In this document: in pieces, positions 31,918 to 37,678 of the stretch
How the letters are laid out: every line of letters begins with the position of its first letter
Numbering within the stretch: the first letter of the stretch is position 1
From: an uncultured Dialister sp.
Lineage (GTDB): Bacteria; Bacillota; Negativicutes; Veillonellales; Dialisteraceae
Direction of reading: 5' to 3'
Length of the DNA stretch: 37,678 bases
Assembly (NCBI RefSeq): GCF_900541605.1
Contig: NZ_UQKJ01000003.1
Span: 1-37,678, forward strand
Program-made: the position numbers and the translations under genes
The notes under the pieces: generated by a model
Told to the model about the DNA's origin: nothing
Database searches by the model: none
Seen by the model: only the letters and a program-made list of their open reading frames with translations

Positions 31918-31946
31918 ATGCTACACGAAAGAAAACATAAAGGCAA
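31918..31946 (-). promoter_or_regulatory. Promoter of the small-protein/rluA-type operon
   Basis: TTGCCT, 17 bases, TAGCAT on the minus strand, about 44 bases before the first ATG. Confidence 0.5.
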
Positions 31947-32018
31947 GATAAGGTACATGCAGTTTTGCCTGCTCAGTCGCAAAAGTTTCCGGCCGTTAGT
32001 GAGGAGTGAGAAGTGGTT

Positions 32019-32069
32019 GTGGCGGCGCACAATTCATAGAGCGCCGCCTTATGAATTGTGCGCCGCCAC
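32019..32069. repeat. Long perfect hairpin of family B type
   Basis: GTGGCGGCGCACAATTCAT and its exact inverse (19-bp arms) enclose AGAGCGCCGCCTT. The flank GAGGAGTGAGAAG matches family B tails. It is followed by family D text (32076-32220, e.g. GGACGAAGTCC, GCCTTTGGCGC, CCTTCTCCAAGG). Confidence 0.8.
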
Positions 32070-32262
32070 CTTCCCCTCGGACGAAGTCCGTTCCCCTTGC
32101 GCCACTTCGCCGAAGCCGTTACTCTTTAGTCCCTCTTTCTATCCCTTCAATCCATCCTGCGCCTTTGGCGCGGCCCTTCTCCAAGGGCCTGCATGCTTAC
32201 GGTAGTGGAGACTCCAGACGTCCAACAAAAACAGAATCAGCAGTGAACCCCGGTCATGTATC

Positions 32263-32335
32263 ATAAGGCGGCGCTTCCCTATTTATGCGCCGCCACAACC
32301 ATTCCTCATTCCTAATTCCTCATTCCTGATTTTCC
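32263..32335 (+). repeat. Family B element
   Basis: AAGGCGGCGCTTCCC, TTATGCGCCGCCACAACC, then CATTCCTCATTCCTAATTCC. The region 32336-32580 that follows is AT-rich and probably carries the promoter of the next gene (TATAAT at 32534-32539 without a clear -35). Confidence 0.8.
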
Positions 32336-32594
32336 TGCACGTCCCATATACTTATCACAACTATTTATATGTTTAATGATTATATCCTATTTTTATTATT
32401 AATTATTTCCTACTATACTGAATACAGGGAGAAAATTCTCCTGCAAGATGCGTTTTACTGCCTGTAAGATGCTTAGCATAATCTATATATTATAATAAAT
32501 ATTTTCTATTATATTTTATGCATGATTTTCCTTTATAATGATATGCAAGTAAGTCACAAATAAATCCTGCGTTCCCTGACAGGAGGAAAGGAGA

Positions 32595-33275
32595 ATGAAC
32601 AATAGAGAGTATCTCCAACTTGAAGGTGCCTCCCTGGTAGAGGAAGCACTGCTGGCATTCACTTCTCCCGCCAAGGGCAGCGACCTGTATCCCCTCCTTT
32701 GCGGTTCCGACGGTTTATTGTCTGAAAGTGAGAAGCTGCCGGATTCCTTTTTCTGGGACTACGTGCTGCTCCGCCTGTATCTGGCGGAGCGGGAAATCCG
32801 GACATTCAAAAGCGGCTTCGGCTGCCTGGAGGCCCTGGTAGAAGGAATGGAAGAGAGCCTGTCCCATTTCCCGGATGTTCTCCGCGCCCTTTCCGTCCGT
32901 CGGGCGCTGAATGGCTCCTTCCTGCTCGCCGGAAGCCGGGCCCATTATCCGGACCGGGACTCCGTGGACCGGCGTTTCCATTTCTTCCGGACCCTCCACG
33001 GAGATGGAGATCCCCTATTTCTCCTCCAGGCCATCGCCAAAGCCCGGAATATCCATCTGTCTGAGAAGCAGGTTTCCCTTCTCATGGAAGAAACCCGGCA
33101 TTACCTCGCTTTCCTCCATAAAAAGCTCTGCAGTTTCACGCCCCGGGAAATTACGCGGCGTGCCTATACCCTGACGCCGGTCATTTCCTTTGCTTCCGGC
33201 TCCGAAGGATTGGCGGATTCTTCCCTTCTCGCCTTCCTCACCGGCCTCGCCCTGAGCTGTCTCATCCTCCTGTAG
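32595..33275 (+). CDS. Tail-anchored protein 1 (paralogue pair)
   Basis: The 226-aa protein has no signal peptide and one hydrophobic segment at the extreme C terminus (about 205-226, SLLAFLTGLALSCLILL), so it is probably anchored in the inner membrane with a cytoplasmic helical body. The body contains FFWDYVLLRLYLAERE, which resembles FLADYSVFRLYIAQ in the next gene at a similar position. Further shared spacing (G..A..P..GS.L before it, L..L..G...FP after it) indicates homology between the two. AGGAGGAAAGGAGA precedes the ATG. I do not recognise a family. Confidence 0.8.
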   Translation: MNNREYLQLEGASLVEEALLAFTSPAKGSDLYPLLCGSDGLLSESEKLPDSFFWDYVLLRLYLAEREIRTFKSGFGCLEALVEGMEESLSHFPDVLRALSVRRALNGSFLLAGSRAHYPDRDSVDRRFHFFRTLHGDGDPLFLLQAIAKARNIHLSEKQVSLLMEETRHYLAFLHKKLCSFTPREITRRAYTLTPVISFASGSEGLADSSLLAFLTGLALSCLILL

Positions 33276-33364
33276 GAGAAAGAAATCCCCATTCCCGGGC
33301 TACCAAAAAAGGAATGGCTAGAGTACAATGGGGACATACGATAAAAAGAAGGGAGTGGTCCGCT

Positions 33365-34117
33365 GTGGATATGGATAATTACCTGGTCAATATGGGAATT
33401 ACCGCTGCCCAGCGGGCTTTCTTTTCTTACATGGCCAAGCCCCAGGGGAGCTACGGGCTCCACATGATTTTCCGGCTTTTCCTGAAAAGGAAGAGCATCA
33501 TCATGCACGATCGGGAGCGGCCCCACTGGTGCCGGTTCCTGGCGGATTACTCCGTTTTCCGCCTTTACATCGCCCAGTTCGTCCTGAAAGCCTATGCCCG
33601 GGATTATCCGCCCCTTCCCAGCCTCTATACCGGTTTCGACAGGATTGATGAATCTTTCCCTGAATTCATAAAAAAAGAAGCGGACCCCGGCCGGGGGGTG
33701 GGAGATATTTCCCTGCTGCCGGACCACCTGGAGACCCTGTATTCCCCGGAGAAAATCGAAGCTCTCCACGACCGTTTCAACAGGATGGCGGAAAAGGCGG
33801 AGCGGGATACAGACAGCCCCGATGCAGCCCTGAAGAGTTTCACCACCGAGGTGCTGTCCTACCTTTCCGGAAAGGATGAAGTTCCCCTGTATACGCCGGT
33901 TTTCTGGTTTTTTTCGAAGGAAACCCTGGACTATGCCCAGTACCTGGCCGATTTCTATAAAGGTCTCATCCCGGAAAGCTATTATGAAGGAATGCATGCA
34001 AAGCCCTATGAAGAAGTGGAGCGGGAGGAAGATTCCTTCTACACGGACTACCGGCTGCCAGCGTATATTTTCTTCTTCGTGGCCGGCCTCATCTGCATCG
34101 TCCTGGCCAGGGCATGA
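33365..34117 (+). CDS. Tail-anchored protein 2 (paralogue pair)
   Basis: The protein has 250 aa if started at the GTG at 33365, nine bases after GGGAG; the ATG at 33371 is the alternative. It shares with the preceding protein the FxxDYxxxRLYxA core and a single C-terminal hydrophobic segment (YIFFFVAGLICIVLA) followed by only two residues. The central part is acidic and helical (YSPEKIEALHDRFNRMAEKAE). It lies 89 bases downstream of its paralogue and is probably co-transcribed. No terminator is evident after it. Function unknown. Confidence 0.78.
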   Translation: MDMDNYLVNMGITAAQRAFFSYMAKPQGSYGLHMIFRLFLKRKSIIMHDRERPHWCRFLADYSVFRLYIAQFVLKAYARDYPPLPSLYTGFDRIDESFPEFIKKEADPGRGVGDISLLPDHLETLYSPEKIEALHDRFNRMAEKAERDTDSPDAALKSFTTEVLSYLSGKDEVPLYTPVFWFFSKETLDYAQYLADFYKGLIPESYYEGMHAKPYEEVEREEDSFYTDYRLPAYIFFFVAGLICIVLARA

Positions 34118-34202
34118 AGGTATGGGGAGATTATTGCATGTTCATGGAGAGGATCATTTGTGCAGGGGCTTCGGAGATTCATCTCAGGCATATTCGCGTT
34201 AA

Positions 34203-34250
34203 GGAAGCGCTGATTCATTCGCAGAGTCAGATTTTCTAAGGATTTTTAAC
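34203..34250. repeat. Family C left arm, interrupted by family A DNA
   Basis: GGAAGCGCTGATTCATTCGC..AAGGATTTTTA matches the left arm of the family C copy at 24348. After it comes a family A right half (34280-34364). The outer family C flank (CAGCAGCCCCGTGCGAGTGGCTCT) returns at about 34482. Confidence 0.75.
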
Positions 34251-34279
34251 CATTGTCAGTATTGTAAGGCCGATAGAGA

Positions 34280-34364
34280 CATTTTTCCGGGAGATCTCTC
34301 GACTCTCTCTTACATTCGACTTTTATATTTCCCGTCATTACGGCGCTTACCGCTCGAGATGACG
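34280..34364 (+). repeat. Family A fragment (right half, diverged)
   Basis: ACATTTTTCCGGGAGATCTCTCGACTCTCTCT, in order, up to GCGCTTACCGCTCGAGATGACG. Several substitutions, and three bases are missing from the terminal repeat. Confidence 0.75.
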
Positions 34365-34545
34365 ATTTGGGTACAGAGTCTGCTGCAATGAATGCCGGTA
34401 TCCGTAAGATACCAAATTGTAATACGCTCAGGTTAACGTCAATCATTAATACAAATGTTCCTGAGGAAAAACACCAGGAGCCAGCAGCCCCGTGCGAGTG
34501 GCTCTGTACACAAGCATGCAGAAGCCCCCGAATGGAAGGAGTATT

Positions 34546-34929
34546 ATGTATCATAAAAAACTGGAAGAAGATATCCGCTGTCCTTTGGAAAAAGGGCTCC
34601 AGGTATTCGGAGGAAAATGGAAATCCCGTATCCTCTGCGTACTGAATGAAACAGGCACCCTCCGCTACGGAGAGCTGAAAAAGGAAATGGTCAATGTCAC
34701 CGACGCGGTACTGGCGGATTCCCTGAAGGAACTCACCGCCGACGGCATGATTCTCCGGAAATCCTATAACGTCATCCCGCCAAGGGTAGAATATTCCCTG
34801 TCAGACCGGGGAAAGTCGGTGATTCCCATTCTCCAGTCCATCTGCCGCTGGTCCGGCCAGTTCCAAAAGGGAAAAACAGACCACGTCATGCGGCAGTGTG
34901 AGAAATGTGACTACCGTTTCCCCCAATAA
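34546..34929 (+). CDS. HxlR-family transcriptional regulator
   Basis: The 127-aa winged-helix protein of the HxlR family (MarR-like fold), from the ATG at 34546 with AAGGAG upstream. It shows CPLEKGLQVFGGKWKSRIL with the family's N-terminal Cys, the HTH around LRYGELKKEMVNVTDAVLADSLKEL (two halves), the wing RVEYSLSDRGKS, and a C-terminal CEKCDYRF pair that may be redox- or metal-sensitive. HxlR regulators often respond to electrophiles and control a neighbouring oxidoreductase gene. The PPOX-type gene 160 bases downstream, with a strong palindrome in between, fits. Confidence 0.9.
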   Translation: MYHKKLEEDIRCPLEKGLQVFGGKWKSRILCVLNETGTLRYGELKKEMVNVTDAVLADSLKELTADGMILRKSYNVIPPRVEYSLSDRGKSVIPILQSICRWSGQFQKGKTDHVMRQCEKCDYRFPQ

Positions 34930-34960
34930 AACTTTTTAAAAGAATTCCTCACCGGAGTAC

Positions 34961-34993
34961 TATGAAATTTATGAGTTTCTCATAAATTTCATA
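34961..34993. promoter_or_regulatory. 15-bp perfect inverted repeat, candidate HxlR operator
   Basis: TATGAAATTTATGAG, three bases, then its exact inverse. It has no GC-rich core and no U-tract, so it is not a terminator. It lies just upstream of a possible promoter for the PPOX-type gene (TTTAAA, 17 bases, TATGCT; 34999-35027). Confidence 0.65.
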
Positions 34994-34998
34994 ACTAC

Positions 34999-35027
34999 TT
35001 TAAAAGGGCGAGGATTTTTTGTATGCT
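34999..35027 (+). promoter_or_regulatory. Possible promoter of the PPOX-type gene
   Basis: TTTAAA, 17 bases, TATGCT. The -35 is weak, and the adjacent palindrome ends six bases before it, which would suit a bound activator as well as a repressor. Confidence 0.4.
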
Positions 35028-35090
35028 ATGTACAGTTCAAGAACTACAGAAGCGCGCTTCCTTGATTACTTTTGAAAGGAAGTTTATGAG

Positions 35091-35483
35091 ATGAATAAGA
35101 ATGTAAAAGAACTGCTTGAAAACCATATGTGGGACCTGGCCACCTGCCTCGATAACAAGCCCAATGTGGTACCGGTAGCCTTCAAAGAGGTCACAGAGGA
35201 TGGAAAGCTGGTCATTGGCGATGTCTTCCTGGATACCACGCTGAAGAATATTGCCGGAAATAATGGTTCCATCGCCATTTCCGTGTACGATGACAAGAAA
35301 CTTGAAGGATACCAGATCAAAGGCACCGCTTCTTACACCACAAGCGGCGTCCTGGTGGACAAGTACAAGAAGATTGTGGAAGACATGTTCCACGGTGCTG
35401 CCACCTGCAAAGGCATCCTGACGGTCACCCCGGAAACCATCATCGTCACCACCCCGGGCCCGGAAAATAAGAAAGTACTGTAA
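35091..35483 (+). CDS. Pyridoxamine 5'-phosphate oxidase-like (PPOX) flavin-binding protein
   Basis: The 130-aa protein has a split-barrel flavin-binding fold: LATCLDNKPNVVPVAFKEV, LVIGDVFLDTTLKNIAGN, IAISVYDDKKLEGYQIKGTA are the family's first three strand blocks, ending with a short TVTPETIIVTTPG. Stand-alone members bind FMN or F420 and act as small oxidoreductases or stress proteins; true PdxH activity is unlikely at this length. GAAAGGAAG precedes the ATG. HxlR regulator upstream, and the operator-like palindrome between, suggest redox- or electrophile-induced expression. Confidence 0.88.
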   Translation: MNKNVKELLENHMWDLATCLDNKPNVVPVAFKEVTEDGKLVIGDVFLDTTLKNIAGNNGSIAISVYDDKKLEGYQIKGTASYTTSGVLVDKYKKIVEDMFHGAATCKGILTVTPETIIVTTPGPENKKVL

Positions 35484-35512
35484 AACTGCGGTGCGCTGCT
35501 GGAAATTTGCCC

Positions 35513-35705
35513 AGGGAAGCACTGATTGCGGTTAGAGTCATAGCCATGAGCATTGAGCCAGGGAAGTACTGAGTGCTCAAGGCTGGATAAGTTGGCTCAT
35601 AGCCTTGCCCATAAAAGCACCTGCCTTTTGTATCCAGCTCAAGGCTATGACTCCAACCGTCAGCATGCCAAAATACCTGCCCCAACAACTCGATAAATTG
35701 AAATT
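35513..35705. repeat. Diverged family C relative
   Basis: GGGAAGCACTGATTGCGG begins like family C. AGAGTCATAGCC..TTGAGC and GCTCAAGGCTATGACTC form inverted arms, and CAACAACTCGATAAATTGAAAT matches the outer flank of the 24155-24590 region. No ORF. Confidence 0.6.
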
Positions 35706-35715
35706 GTCATATATC

Positions 35716-35749
35716 ACCTCCTTATGATACCTTATTATCATAAGGAGGT
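35716..35749 (+). promoter_or_regulatory. Perfect hairpin enclosing the Shine-Dalgarno site of the EamA gene
   Basis: ACCTCCTTATGATA, loop CCTTAT, TATCATAAGGAGGT: 14-bp perfect arms. The 3' arm is the AAGGAGG ribosome-binding site itself and is followed by TTTTTT and, one base later, the ATG. The structure has the form of an intrinsic terminator and would also hide the ribosome-binding site. Confidence 0.75.
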
Positions 35750-35755
35750 TTTTTC

Positions 35756-36637
35756 ATGACAGCTGACAGAAAAAAGGGGATCCTTTCTGCGTCCCTGGGG
35801 TCCATTCTCTGGGGTTCCAGCGGCATTGCGGGACAGTTTCTCCTCATTAACCAGGGCATTTCCCCGGAATGGCTTACATTCTTCCGACTCTTTTTTGCCG
35901 GAGTGCTGCTGGTCCTCATCGCCCAGTTCCTGAAGGGCCATGTTTTTTCCATCTGGAAAGATAAAAAAGACCGGCTCACCCTTCTCATATTCGGCGCCTT
36001 CGGCATGCTGGGCACCCAGTACTGTTACTTTGCCTCCATCCGGTACAGCAATGCCCCCACCGCCACTATTCTGGAATACCTCATGCCTATCCTCATTATT
36101 TTCTGGTGCTGCATTTCTGAGAAACGGCTGCCCAGGGGAAAAGAAATCTTCTGCACCCTCTTCGCCGTAGCCGGTACTGCCCTCATCGCCACCGGCGGCA
36201 ATTTCCATTCTCTGGCCATATCGGAAAAAGCTCTTTTCTGGGGTCTCGTCAGTGCCCTGGCCTGTGCTCTGTACACCGTGGAGCCCGTGAGGATTATCAA
36301 GAAATACGGGGCGCCGGAGGTGGTGGGCTGGGGCATGTTCATTGCTTCCCTTTTCATGATGCCTGTCGCCTTCCTTACCCCCTTCACCGGCGTCTTGGAC
36401 ATGGATACGGTGCTGGCCTTTGTATACGTGGTCATCTTCGGTACCATCTGTTCCTTCGTCCTCTACCTGGGAAGCGTGGCTTATATCCAGCCGGCGGAAG
36501 CCAGCATTATTTCCGCCCTGGAACCTTTTTCCTCCATCATTTTCTCTTTCTTCATCTTCAGCCTCCTCTTCGGCTTCTGGCAGCTCCTGGGTATGGTACT
36601 CATCATCCTCGCCGTTGGAGCGGTGGCAAGGAAGTAG
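35756..36637 (+). CDS. EamA/DMT-superfamily transporter (probable exporter)
   Basis: The 293-aa inner-membrane protein has ten hydrophobic segments in two five-helix EamA repeats: the first begins SLGSILWGSSGIAGQFLL and ends with APTATILEYLMPILIIFW, the second begins LFWGLVSALACALYTVEPV and ends with PAEASIISALEPFSSIIFSF. These paired 'P/E at helix 4' segments are typical of drug/metabolite exporters. Substrate unknown. The start is certain (AAGGAGG seven bases upstream). Expression is probably controlled at the leader by the 14-bp hairpin. Confidence 0.92.
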   Translation: MTADRKKGILSASLGSILWGSSGIAGQFLLINQGISPEWLTFFRLFFAGVLLVLIAQFLKGHVFSIWKDKKDRLTLLIFGAFGMLGTQYCYFASIRYSNAPTATILEYLMPILIIFWCCISEKRLPRGKEIFCTLFAVAGTALIATGGNFHSLAISEKALFWGLVSALACALYTVEPVRIIKKYGAPEVVGWGMFIASLFMMPVAFLTPFTGVLDMDTVLAFVYVVIFGTICSFVLYLGSVAYIQPAEASIISALEPFSSIIFSFFIFSLLFGFWQLLGMVLIILAVGAVARK

Positions 36638-36657
36638 TGGTGCCGGTGCGGAAAAAT

Positions 36658-36757
36658 CAGGAATGAGAAATCAGAAATTAGGAATTAGGAATGGTGGTGG
36701 CGGCGCACAGATTTGGAAGCGCCGCCTTTTGATTCCTGGCCGCGACTTCGCCGCACC
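36658..36757 (-). repeat. Family B element (inverted)
   Basis: GGAATTAGGAATGGTGGTGG, CGGCGCACAGATTTGGAAGCGCCGCC and CGCGACTTCGCCGC: the reverse of the standard family B order. It directly abuts the family A fragment that follows. Confidence 0.85.
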
Positions 36758-36774
36758 GGAAGCCCAATACTCCC

Positions 36775-36863
36775 GACCGCAAGAAAGATTTCTCGACTCG
36801 TCGAAGCTGTAGCGATTTTTATCAACATAGTCACTCAGCATACTACCACCGCTCGAAATGACG
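36775..36863 (-). repeat. Family A fragment (reversed)
   Basis: CGCAAGAAAGATTTCTCGACTCGTCGAAGCTGTAGCG, in pieces, to ACCACCGCTCGAAATGACG: the left half of an element in reverse orientation, joined to family B on its other side. Confidence 0.8.
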
Positions 36864-36928
36864 GGGGTGTGGGAAGGGTCATTTTTCAGAAATACCGTTA
36901 TCACTCCCGGTGACTATATTCCCCTTAA

Positions 36929-37154
36929 CGTCATTTCGAGCGGTGGTAAGCGTCGGAGTGAGAGAAAACATAAGAATCGTATGTGAGAGAGAGTCGAGAA
37001 ATCTCCCAGATAAATGACTGTGACGGTATTACAACGCTATCTGCTGTGGGAAGCCCGGTATTCCCGAACACAAGAAAGATTTCAGGGCTCCTCGAAGCTG
37101 TAGCGATTCTTAGGGAAAGAGTCATACAGCATGCTTACACCGCTCGAAATGACG
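36929..37154 (-). repeat. Family A element, full copy (minus orientation)
   Basis: The 226-bp copy from CGTCATTTCGAGCGGTGGTA to ACCGCTCGAAATGACG. The spacer before it (GTCATTTTTCAGAAATACCG) is the reverse of the spacer at 13441-13502, so element and spacer move together. Confidence 0.9.
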
Positions 37155-37211
37155 AGGTATGTAGAGTCACCCGAAAGTGTGGCGGAGCCGCTTCCACAGG
37201 AAACTCCCCAT

Positions 37212-37254
37212 AAAAAAATTCCCGGAAATGGATGTCCATTTCCGGGAATTTTTA
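37212..37254 (-). terminator. Terminator of purA
   Basis: AAATTCCCGGAAATGGA and its inverse form a 17-bp stem around TG, with A and T runs on both sides, seven bases after the purA stop. Confidence 0.92.
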
Positions 37255-37260
37255 TTATTC

Positions 37261-37678
37261 TCAGAATACGTCTTTCAGAACGATGGTCTGTTCACGGCTT
37301 GGGCCTACGGATACGATGCCGATAGGTACACCGATGAGCTTGGAGATGCCTTCCAGGTATTCTTTGCAGAGAGCCGGAAGTTCATCATAATTACGGATGC
37401 CGGAAATCTTCTGTTTCCAGCCTTTGAATGTCTTGTATACGGGGGTAATCTTTTCCAGGAACTTCAGGTCCGCCGGATATTCCTTCACTTCCTTGCCTTC
37501 GTATTCATAGCCTGTGCAGACTTTGATTTCTTCCATGTCATCCAGGATATCGAGGCGGGTAATGGCCAGGTAATCGAAGGAGTTCAGGGCAGCGGCATAG
37601 CGGACAGCCCGGGTATCGAGCCAGCCAACGCGGCGGGGCTTCCTCGGCATGAAGCTCAAGAAGAGCTGCGAGCACACC
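37261..37678 (-). CDS. purA: Adenylosuccinate synthetase, C-terminal part (cut by window end)
   Basis: The visible 130 or so residues match the C-terminal third of PurA, which makes adenylosuccinate from IMP, aspartate and GTP: PRRVGWLDTRAVRYA, TRLDILDDMEEIKVCTGY, PVYKTFKGWKQKISGI and the closing GIVSVGPSREQTIVL. The true start lies beyond the window; the Met near the end is not the start. The residues just before PRRVGWLD (SFMPRK) do not match the family's Gly-x-Thr-Thr-Gly-Arg, so the last 40 bases may belong to an assembly edge or a frameshift. Confidence 0.9.
   Translation of the reverse strand, partial: VCSQLFLSFMPRKPRRVGWLDTRAVRYAAALNSFDYLAITRLDILDDMEEIKVCTGYEYEGKEVKEYPADLKFLEKITPVYKTFKGWKQKISGIRNYDELPALCKEYLEGISKLIGVPIGIVSVGPSREQTIVLKDVF

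Noticed and set aside
34961..34993. Palindrome considered as a terminator for the HxlR gene
   Set aside because: The stem is almost all A/T and no U-tract follows; its place next to a promoter fits an operator better.

Overview
The window looks like a chromosomal segment of a diderm Firmicute of the class Negativicutes (Veillonellaceae, Dialister-like). The main evidence is three porins that each carry a signal peptide, one S-layer-homology (SLH) domain, a short coiled coil and a C-terminal beta-barrel. This outer-membrane tethering design is typical of Negativicutes. The housekeeping genes also look like Firmicutes genes: a CcpN/PpsR/PEP synthase module, a TatD with the Asp-Ile-Gly start, and a C4 Fur-family regulator. 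I see no prophage, no CRISPR array, no rRNA and no classical insertion sequence. Species assignment is inference.

Layout. 1-2,750: repeat fragments, a doubtful small ORF, then a minus-strand set of membrane proteins (two-TM protein, Pr6Pr-family protein, small one-TM protein). 3,240-8,030: Dps, a divergent AraC regulator, uridine phosphorylase, and a CNNM/CorC-type transporter translationally coupled to a Lys-tailed protein. 8,390-19,470: three paralogous SLH porins, each a single-gene unit with its own terminator and a leader of about 150 nt, interleaved with repeat-rich DNA, a GIY-YIG nuclease, a Fur-family regulator and an aldehyde dehydrogenase. 20,070-24,025: a frameshifted MazG-like gene, rlmD, a doubtful ORF, tatD, a small secreted protein with a duplicated motif, and tRNA-Gly. 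24,640-28,770: ppsR, ccpN and ppsA, a gluconeogenic control module. 28,900-31,950: an NSS sodium symporter and an operon of two small proteins plus an RluA-type pseudouridine synthase. 32,590-36,640: plus-strand genes for two related tail-anchored proteins, an HxlR regulator, a PPOX-type flavin protein and an EamA exporter. 37,261 to the end: the C-terminal part of purA.

Intergenic space is dominated by four repeat families. Family A is a 226-229 bp nested palindrome whose ends begin CGTCATTTCGAGCGGTG; there are nine near-full copies and about eight to ten fragments, partly in an array with a period of about 290 bp. Family B is a roughly 98-bp GGCGGCGC hairpin element followed by CATTCCTCATTCCTAATT repeats. 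Family C is a roughly 159-bp MITE-like inverted repeat starting GGAAGCGCTGATT. Family D consists of short hairpin strings.

The most unusual observations are (i) a stand-alone GIY-YIG nuclease gene embedded in a family A copy, with its stop codon overlapping element sequence and a perfect 260-bp duplication on both sides, which suggests a nuclease/non-autonomous-element partnership; (ii) a hairpin with a conserved 12-nt loop in the leader of all three porin genes; and (iii) a 14-bp perfect hairpin that contains the Shine-Dalgarno sequence of the EamA exporter gene.
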